Part shown: positions 48,301 through 57,300 of the stretch, piece after piece
How positions within the stretch are numbered: the stretch's first letter is position 1
Layout: the number at the start of each line of letters is the position of its first letter
DNA from: Ascarosepion bandense
Lineage: Eukaryota; Mollusca; Cephalopoda; Sepiida; Sepiidae
NCBI GenBank assembly: GCA_037127315.1
Contig: JBBBDQ010000309.1
Location: forward strand, 782,501 to 846,500
Length of the DNA stretch: 64,000 nt
Direction of reading: 5' to 3'
Translations under genes and position numbers: made by a program
Notes under the pieces: model-generated
Seen by the model: only the letters and a program-made list of their open reading frames with translations
What the model was told of the DNA's origin: nothing
Database searches by the model: none

Positions 48301-51300
48301 TTTAGGAGAAAGATTGGGTACTAATAATCTGGATGTGAAGCCATTTTGTGACTTTATTAATAAGTTTTATTTCATTGATAAGTACCATAATGAGCATCCC
48401 TGTGAGGTAGTGTGGACTTGTATTATGGGCAGTTTGACTTTGGCATTCTAACTACTTCAACTGAATTGATGTAGGGCTCTCAGGTTGCCTAAGTTTTCAT
48501 TGAATAATTTACATGGATCATATGCTTGTCTGGATTTGTGTAAACTTAGAAAAAACTAAGGTTAAGATAGCTGGTTACTGGAAATTTAAGAGAGATTTCC
48601 AAAAACAACCTACAAATGTTACAGAGGGAATTGACGGGGTAGAGCAATTTAAAGAAATTTCGAATGTGTCCCATTGACATATCACAAGGGTCATGTTGCT
48701 GGATAAGCAGACAATGATTAACAAACACAGGCATATGTGAGGCTTTTCAAGACTACTCTTAAGATCTGTTTATAAGGAAGACTGATCTGAGCACTGCTCA
48801 GTTTGGCACCTATTTGACCATTGAGGGTCCCATTACAAAGTTAGAAAACTGGGAAGTGCTGAAGCTGGTTGGCTGAGACCAAAATGATGGTCTTTTTTAC
48901 AAACTGTACTTGAGGTAGTCACCTATCTTTGTTCCTTTGCTGGAACTGATTTACAACAATTGGATGAGGCATGGGTCTATCAGCACTTTAACAGGGGTGT
49001 GATCAAGTTGCTATGCAAAGACAAAAACAATAGGGAGGAGATAGGTAATTTTTGTCCTTTTAATAATGAGTTGAAGATCTTAACAAAGATCTTACCCAGC
49101 TGTTTGTAAGCTCTCTTCTCTGATTGGCTCTGAGCAGAGTTGTATTGTGAAAGGCCAGACTATTCAGGACAATCTTCACAACACAAAAGAAGTTGACAGT
49201 AAAACTGCACTGATTAATTTAGAGGAGTCCAAAGCATTCAATAGGGTTGACCATAGATTTTGTTGGTCTTGTCCTTGCTCTTGTGTGGATGGATATTTTC
49301 CTAACTGCATTTGCTGTGGATAGGGGTAGAAACCCTGGAACACACCTTCTTTCACTGCAGTAGGCCTACTGTATAAGTTAATTGAAGATATCATGGTTCA
49401 AAAGCTGTGCAGAAAGGGGCTCGCTGTTGAGGCCAGCCACATCTGTAGTAATGTGGCTGCTATGTGTTCTTTTGCTTATTTGGGATTATATGATATTTAC
49501 CGCTTCTTAACTAATTTTGTACTCTATTCTTACATCAGCTCAAAGTCAAGATTAAGGCGACAACTCATTCCATCGGAATTTGGCAAAAGGTGTGTGTGAC
49601 TTGTGCAACTGTATTGAGTAAAAGAAGCTGACTAAGAGAGACATTTTGATGCTGGTTAGACATTAAAATATTTGTTTTCTGTCTTGAACATTAGCGACCA
49701 CACCCAAAATAGTGTAGTTTTTTTTTTTCTTAGCTTCTTCCATGAAAGTTAACTTAGCTAGGGGATGTATGCTCATCGGTTTCGTTTGTATTTATGTCTC
49801 CACTTTTTTTTTTTTTTTTTTAATTCCTTCTTCTCTACTCTGTTAGGTGATAGATATCAGTTCCCTGGTGGATGCAGGATGCCTTCTGTATTTGAGTGCG
49901 CTTTCATTTTGGTTGTTCAAATTATTTAAGTTCTGCAGTAAATTTTATTCATTTAACTGATGTTTCTACCACATTGAAGAATTGTGGAGATGGTGGGTTA
50001 ATATTGACAATATTTTGTTTAGTTTCTTGTACAGGGTGTAATGGGTAATTGTCACCATTTTATCTTTTTTAATTTTGCATATGCACATTGATTGTTTTTG
50101 ATTTTGTTGACTGCACAGTATAGTAGGGTCAATCGGGCACTGACTGTGAGAAAAAGAGCACCATGACCCAATTCACTTAGCCAGAAATTTGGAAATGGTA
50201 TGTTGTACTGCTTGACATTTGTGCTGGAAGCTCAAATGCAAACATTTCAAGAGTGTTTGGGGGGTCATTCTGATGATGGTTCAGAGTATGAGTCTAATGC
50301 TGATTATAAAGGTGTTTGGAGTGATTTCTAGTGATGATGATGTTATTCTTATATTCATCTTCCTGCAGCTCTTCAGACTCAACACAAAGGCCTACATTGT
50401 GCTGCTTCTGGGTCAACATCTGCCAACAGAATTCTGCACCATGCCACATAAGCAGAACCCAGTCATGGCTGTCAGACAATTTCTGCAACCACATCACCCC
50501 TTACATCTGGCTACCTCTCTAGACTGCAACCACCTTGATTTTGTGTAGGTCACAGTTGACCAAGAGACCAACAAAACTCTTTGAAAAACTAAAGATGAAT
50601 TCTTCTTTTTTTCTTTTTCTTTTTTTTTTTTACATGTTGCCCCAAGCAAGGTATTTTATTGCCACTGTTGTGCAGGGGATTACATAGGAGGAGAAGGAGT
50701 GACAGGTTACAAGGGGTGTCAGGAAGAGGGTAAGAGAAGGATGAGAATACTGATGAGAGTGAAGTAGGCAGAGAAAGGAGCATATGAGAGGGGATGCAGG
50801 TTAGTGAGATAGGAGTGACTATTGACTTTACATTTGAATTCTTGAAGATTGTAGCTGTTGGAAAAGCAAGTAAATGGAAGGGAATTCCACAAGTGGGAAG
50901 TGTGAGAAAAGAAGCTGCTGAATTTGGGTTTACAATTTATTGGTTTCTCAGTAAAAGGGTGGTGCCTAGTTGCTAATCTTGTTGCTCAAGTAAATACATA
51001 TCTGGGGGTACCAGTGAGCCAAGTTCGTCTGAGCAGAAGCCATGAAAGTATTTGTAGAAGAGACACAGGGAAGTCACATTGCGCCGATAAGAAAGTGACT
51101 GCCAAGTCGGAATCGATCACATTACAGATTCTCCATTGGATTTTTTCAAGGACCCCTAGGTGGATAGCAGGAGCTCCCAACCAGATATGGCAGCAGTATT
51201 CAATGCATGGGCAGATGGTAGATTTGTATATGTGCAGGATTGTTTCACACACGGAAAAATTTCCTGGCTCTGCACTGAGAACTGACCTTCTTAGCAGCGG

Positions 51301-54300
51301 ATTTAGCTATGGATCATATAGTCATTCCACTTGAAGTCTGTTGTGAGAGTTAACCCAAGGAGGTGCAGTGTTTTACTTTCTGGGAGACTAGTCTGATCCA
51401 TGCTAATGGGGGTAGGGGCGATTGTCTGTAGTGGTTAATAGATAGCAGCTTCGTTTTGGAAGCATTAAAATTCACAAGCCATTTCTTACCCCAGTCCACC
51501 ACAGATTGGAGTTCCTTTTCAAGCTCGGCAGCGAGGTTTGCTTTGTCAGCCTTGGCAGATTATTGATTGAGGTGAGAGTAAACCGTTGTGTCATCAGCGT
51601 ATATGCCTACCTGAGATCTTGTTACATCAGGGAGATCGTTATTGTAGATAAGGAAAAGCGTGGGACCAAGAATAGAGCCTTGAGGGACACCTGTGTTCAT
51701 ATATTGTATTGGGAGGTATGTCCATTCAATGCTACCTTCACTGTGCGATTTCAAAGGAATGACGGGATTAGGTCAAACAATTGTCCAGTTATACCATAGG
51801 ACCGCAGCTTGCTTGGAAGGCCAGCATGCCATACTTTGTTAAATGCTTTGGAGATGTTTAGAGCAACAGTTCGGGCTTCACCGTTCTTGTTGAGAGCCTG
51901 GTGTATATTCTCTGATGGTCGTCTGCTTATCAGCAGTAGACCTGGTGATGCGGAAACCATACAATTTGTCAGAGAAGCGTCTGTGGACTGTGAGATGTTA
52001 TACCACCTTCGTCTGGATGATGGCTTCGAACACTTTGCCAAAGCTCGGTAGGAGGCTGATAGGGCAATATTTAGTGTGGTCAGAGGGTTCTCCGATATTT
52101 TTATATATATAGGAACCACAGAGGAGGATTTCTAGCAGGCAGGAAAGCAAGAAGCAGAGAGGCAGTAGTTATAGAGTTTAGAGAGAACAGAGGAGAGTTC
52201 AGGAGCACATTTCTTTAGGATAATGATTAGGATTCCTTCACCGCCGCTTGCTTTATGGGAGTCAAGCTTTGAAATTATTTTGGAGACCACTGAGGGAGTA
52301 ATGCCACTGAGGGAGTAATGTGTATGAATTTAAGCATAGTATTAGATTAGCAACAAGGTCTCCTCATTATTTTCCTGTTGAAATGGCTGGATGTAATCAT
52401 AAGTTCGATGCTAACATTTGCACTCGTTTGTGGAATACTCTTCCAATTTCTTGCTTTCCAGTCAATTTTGATCTGCTATAGTAAAAGCACAAAACTAAAC
52501 TGTGATCCTTTTTTTTTTTTTTCTTTTTTGTGTGCTATGGTTGTTTTTTTATTAGAAAGGATTTTTATACTGGCTTTAATGATTTTTATTTACAGGAGGC
52601 TGTTGGTGAAATTGTATTTGCCTCTATTGCAGAAACAGGATCTCATTTGCAAGCAGGAGGTCAGTTTTTTTAAAATCATCTCACTCCAAGCAAGGCATTC
52701 TACTGCCACTGTTGCACAGGTGGTTACATAGGAGAAAGTGATGTGAAAGAGGGGTTAGTTATAGGAAATGTCAGGAGGAGAGTAACAGACTGATGAGGAT
52801 ACTGAGGATGTGGGTTGAGTAGGTGGAAAAAGAGCTTGTGAGAATGAATGCGAGTTAGTGTGATAGATGTCTATTGACCTTACATTTAAATTCCTGGAGA
52901 TTGTAGCTGTTGGAGAAGCAGGTATATGGAAGAAAATTCCACAGGTGGGAAGTGCGTGAAAAGAAACTGTTAGAGTAGAAATTGCGGTTACACTTTATCG
53001 GTTTCACTGTAAAAGGGTGGGACCTAGTTGCTAATCTAGTAGCTCATGTAAATTCATACCTAGGGGGCACTAGTGATCTTCATTGGAGCAGAAGCCGTGA
53101 AAGTATTTACAGAAGAGGCATAGGAAAGCCACGTCACTCCAGTGAGAGAGCGACTGCAGCCGAGCCGCCAAGGCAGTATCGATCGCGTTTCAGATTCTTC
53201 ATTGGATTTTGTCAAGAACCATGAGGTGAATAGCAGGAGCACCTGACCAGATGTGGCAGCAGTATTCAATACATGGGCGGATGGAAGATTTATATATGTG
53301 CAGGATGGACTCGGACAGGAAAAACTTCCTGGCCCTGCACACTGAACCAACCTTTTTAGCAATGGATTCGATATAGTCATTCCACTTGAGGTCCACTGAA
53401 AGTGTGAGGCCAAGGTGTGGTGTTTTACTCTCAGGGAGACTAGCCTGTTCCATGCTAATGGGGGGTAGGAGCGATTGTCTATGATGGTTAATAGATAGCA
53501 GCTTCATTAAAAATGTTTTTTTTGTTTTTTTTTCCTATAAGTACAGTGTGTATTGTTTAGATACTTATAGTGATTTTTCTAGCTGTAGCTTAAATATTGC
53601 GCATGGCTGGAAGTATGGGACATCCAGTGAGGATCAAACTCACTACTCTGTCTCATTGTTCTAATGAGACAAGCTTGCTAACCATTATGCCACAATGAGT
53701 TACCCATGTTCAGATATTTATGCATCTGAACCCAATTTTGGTTTTTACATATGTAAGTAATCAGAAGTGTGTTCACTGAAAATGTGATTAATTTGTAATT
53801 TCTTTTCATTGCCTTTAACAATAAATTCCTTACAGATGTTTGCATTTCTCCTTATATGAGGACCTTGAATAAATTCTTGCTAATTTTTCATGAAAAGTAA
53901 TGTTTTATTTACAAAAATTAGTAAGACTTGTGACTGAAAGTAATGTCCATCACTAGCCACTACTTTTTCCCATCTTTCTGGCAGCATTTGAAATCCATGT
54001 CAAAACAAAATGACATGTTGAGGCTAACCACTAGTCTTCATAAGCACGAAAGTGCATCTCAGCCAGGCCATATGCCATTGATCAGAATGGGGTAATGTCT
54101 GGTGAATATGGCAGGTGGGACAGGACTTCCTATTTAAGTAGGTTTCCACCTGTTTTGTAACATGTGGCCTAGTGTTATGTTGCAAAATCACTTTGTTGTG
54201 TCTTCTCGTATAGCAGCTGGTTTTTCTTCAATGCTCTGCTCAAACACATCAATTTCATTGCTACTCATAATACAATGCAATAAACCTTTTCTGCTGTTGA

Positions 54301-57300
54301 AGCAGCTGTTCAGACGTGACAAGACACCATTCACCGTCTCTCTTAGACTCAACTTGTACAGCACTCTCTGTTTGAACCATTCCTAATGCTTTCAAATGTT
54401 TTGAAACTTGTGTGATCAACTCCTAATGATTCTGCATGTTCAGCTTGCACATGACATAAGTCTTCATGAAGTAATGCCTCCATCTTCAAACCTTTTTGGT
54501 GCACCAGTTTGTTCTTTATCTTTAACATCAAAATCATTATTCTTGAAGCATCTGTACCAATCTCTGCATATTGTTTCCAACAGAGCATGGTCACTGTAAG
54601 TCTCAGTAAGAATTCTGTGTGATTCATCTTCAGATTTCTTTTGAATAAAGTAGTGCAGTAAAATACACTTTCTTTGGCACAAAGAAAGTGTATTAACATG
54701 TTTAACGCTATGCAAAACAAAGTTGTTTACACTTCGATGAAATGACATACACTGAATTGACACTTGCTTATAGTACTTCCTTATAGATGCATTACATCTG
54801 AAACTGGATACACAATTCTGGGAATGCCATCTGTTGGAAAACAGCAAGAACTTATTCAAGATCCTCATATTTTCATACTAATTACAGTGACATTGTACTT
54901 CTGATTAAGTGCAGAATTTCATAGTATGATTTTATTTCAAGTTTTTATTTATTGTAGACAGCTGTGGAGAAATAGAAAGTGTAAAAGCTGTTAGTGATGT
55001 TTATGTTCCAGTGTCAGGGACTGTGATTGAAACAAACTCAGATATTGTTGACAAACCTAGTTTGATAAACAGCTCACCTCATGAACAGGGTAAGTAATAC
55101 TTCAAATAAGTTTTCAATCTTTTGTGGCAAGATTAGATTTTATAAGCTAAATGGCACTCAAGTAGCCTTCAGTGATGCGAGTTAAAAAGTGGTCCACAAT
55201 ATGAGGATAAATACTTTCTACGCAAAGTACAGGACAAATCCTGTTTGAAAAAGATAAGCACTATAATTCATAGGTAAATAGAAAAATAATGGTTTGAGTT
55301 GTCAAGACATCTGAAACTTTAGCAAGACAAAGAAAGCTAAATATTATAATTTTTCTGAAAGATATGAAATGAATTTATATCCAAAGTAAGTGATAAGTGA
55401 GATGGCAAGTATTGAGAAAGTAGGTAAGATTTTGAATATCCAGATAAGAATAAATCATCCATAAAAGTTGGAGGCCAGTTGGGATTTCTCCAAAGTTTGA
55501 TAATTGCCTTTGTCTGAATTCTCAGAATAATCAGAACCTTTGCAGCACAAACCAGTTGCCACTGAAGACATTTAGGAGATTCATGTTCCTTAACATTACA
55601 AATTCATTTTATCCAGATACCTGACTGAATTAATAATAGTGTCTTAGCAAAAGTGACTTAGACATAGGGCAGAGACATGTCTAGACATTAAGATCATTGT
55701 TTCCTATTAGAAAACAAATGCAAAAGTACTTATGTTTTATGGATTATGCAAAAGCATTTAATAAAGCATCACCAGGAACTGTTGGTAAGTACTAGATAAC
55801 CTTCACCTATTTGGGAGGATATTAGAATAATTCAGAACTTATACTGGCAATAAATCATATGCATATGGATAGAAAATGAATTCAGTAAATATACAAAAAT
55901 AGAATTGGGTGTAATGCAAGGATGTATTTTCTCACCAGACTTATTTAGACTATTCAGCGAAGCAATTCTTAGAGAATTAGAAGTTCTACTAGGATTCATT
56001 ATTGGCAGCTACAGTCTTAACATAAGATATACAGATGGTGTTCCTACAGAAAGTAGGAGAAAAAACTAAATATCAGTTGCAAGAAGATAGTGCATAGATG
56101 TCAGCAAAAGAAGCAGCCCAACATGCAAAATACAAATAGAAGATACCAAAATCAAACAGGTACAACAATTTAAATATCTTAGAAGTGTTTTGATAGGAGA
56201 TGGAAAGTGACTCTGTAATTTAAAAATGCATTAGGATAATAAGATTCCATTTATAAGTAAAAGCTAAACAAAGTATTAAGAAACAGGAAAATTTGTTAGA
56301 AACAAAGAGTACTGAATTGTCATGCGTTGTCAGTCCTCCTATATAGCAGGGAATGCAAGACAATCAGCAACAGAAATTTGCTTCTACAGAAGGATGATTG
56401 AATAGCATCAACTGAACTGAGCAATAATGAAGTTTTAGAGAAAATGGAGGATAAAAGGAATATTTTACTTAACGTCAGAAAGAGTTTAAATTTCTAGGCA
56501 CATAATGAGGAAAGAGGGCTTTGATAGTCACAAGATATATTTAAGGCAAGAGAGATAGAAGAAAACAATGCATAACCTACTTAACAAGCTTGTGTAAATG
56601 TATGGCAAAACAGGGTTTAGGAGAAATAGCAAAAAGACAAAATATACAAAAAGCTACAAAGAACAGGAAATTGTAAAGAGTCATGATTGCCAATGTCCTG
56701 AAGGGGCATGGCACATGAAAAGAAGAAAACAAGCCACATTTCTATATAGTTTCTTTGCACCAGAATATAGCTACAGAATGACATTTGTTTCTTATTTTAC
56801 CTGTCTGTTTCAACCACCATGTCCTGAAGAGATCCAACAAAAAAAGTATTAAAACATTATAATCCTCTTCATGTGAACTTATCAAAATTAAAAAAATACA
56901 TAGTGTGGAGAGGAATAGACAGTCTGTCAGTGCCTTTATTGGCAACTAGACCTGAGGACTGAAAAACAGGAGTCATTGAGAGTTGATAAACTTTGGTGTG
57001 GTTTGTTACAAATACAAATAACTTTTGTTACAAATACAAATAACTTTTATCCAACGTTAATGAAAACAAACAGCAAAACTAAACAAAGAGATATTCAATT
57101 TATTTTTTAATTGGAGAAATTTTAACATATTGTCCCAAATCATTAATTCAGGCAATGAAAACAAGATTTTGTTTATCAGTTTGAATAAGTTCAGCTGCAA
57201 TTAATTGCTTATAAACTACCTCATGAGGCAAACTGATGATTTTATTGAATTAAGTTTTGTCCATTTTTTTCCTTTGCAGGCTGGCTGCTAAAAATAGAAT

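Larger units (their letters stand above)
46172..52595 (+). other. GCSH intron 2, about 6.4 kb
   Basis: Filled largely by element remains: gypsy integrase, an L1/Tx1-like LINE and a Jockey-type LINE. Acceptor TTATTTACAG. Confidence 0.9.
52660..54957 (+). other. GCSH intron 3, about 2.3 kb
   Basis: Holds LINE copy B, a tRNA-like relic and a shortened mariner. Acceptor TTTATTGTAG. Confidence 0.9.

Noticed and set aside
53624..53696. Possible functional tRNA gene on the - strand
   Set aside because: A- and B-box-like strings are present but the acceptor and anticodon stems do not close; treated as a SINE relic.
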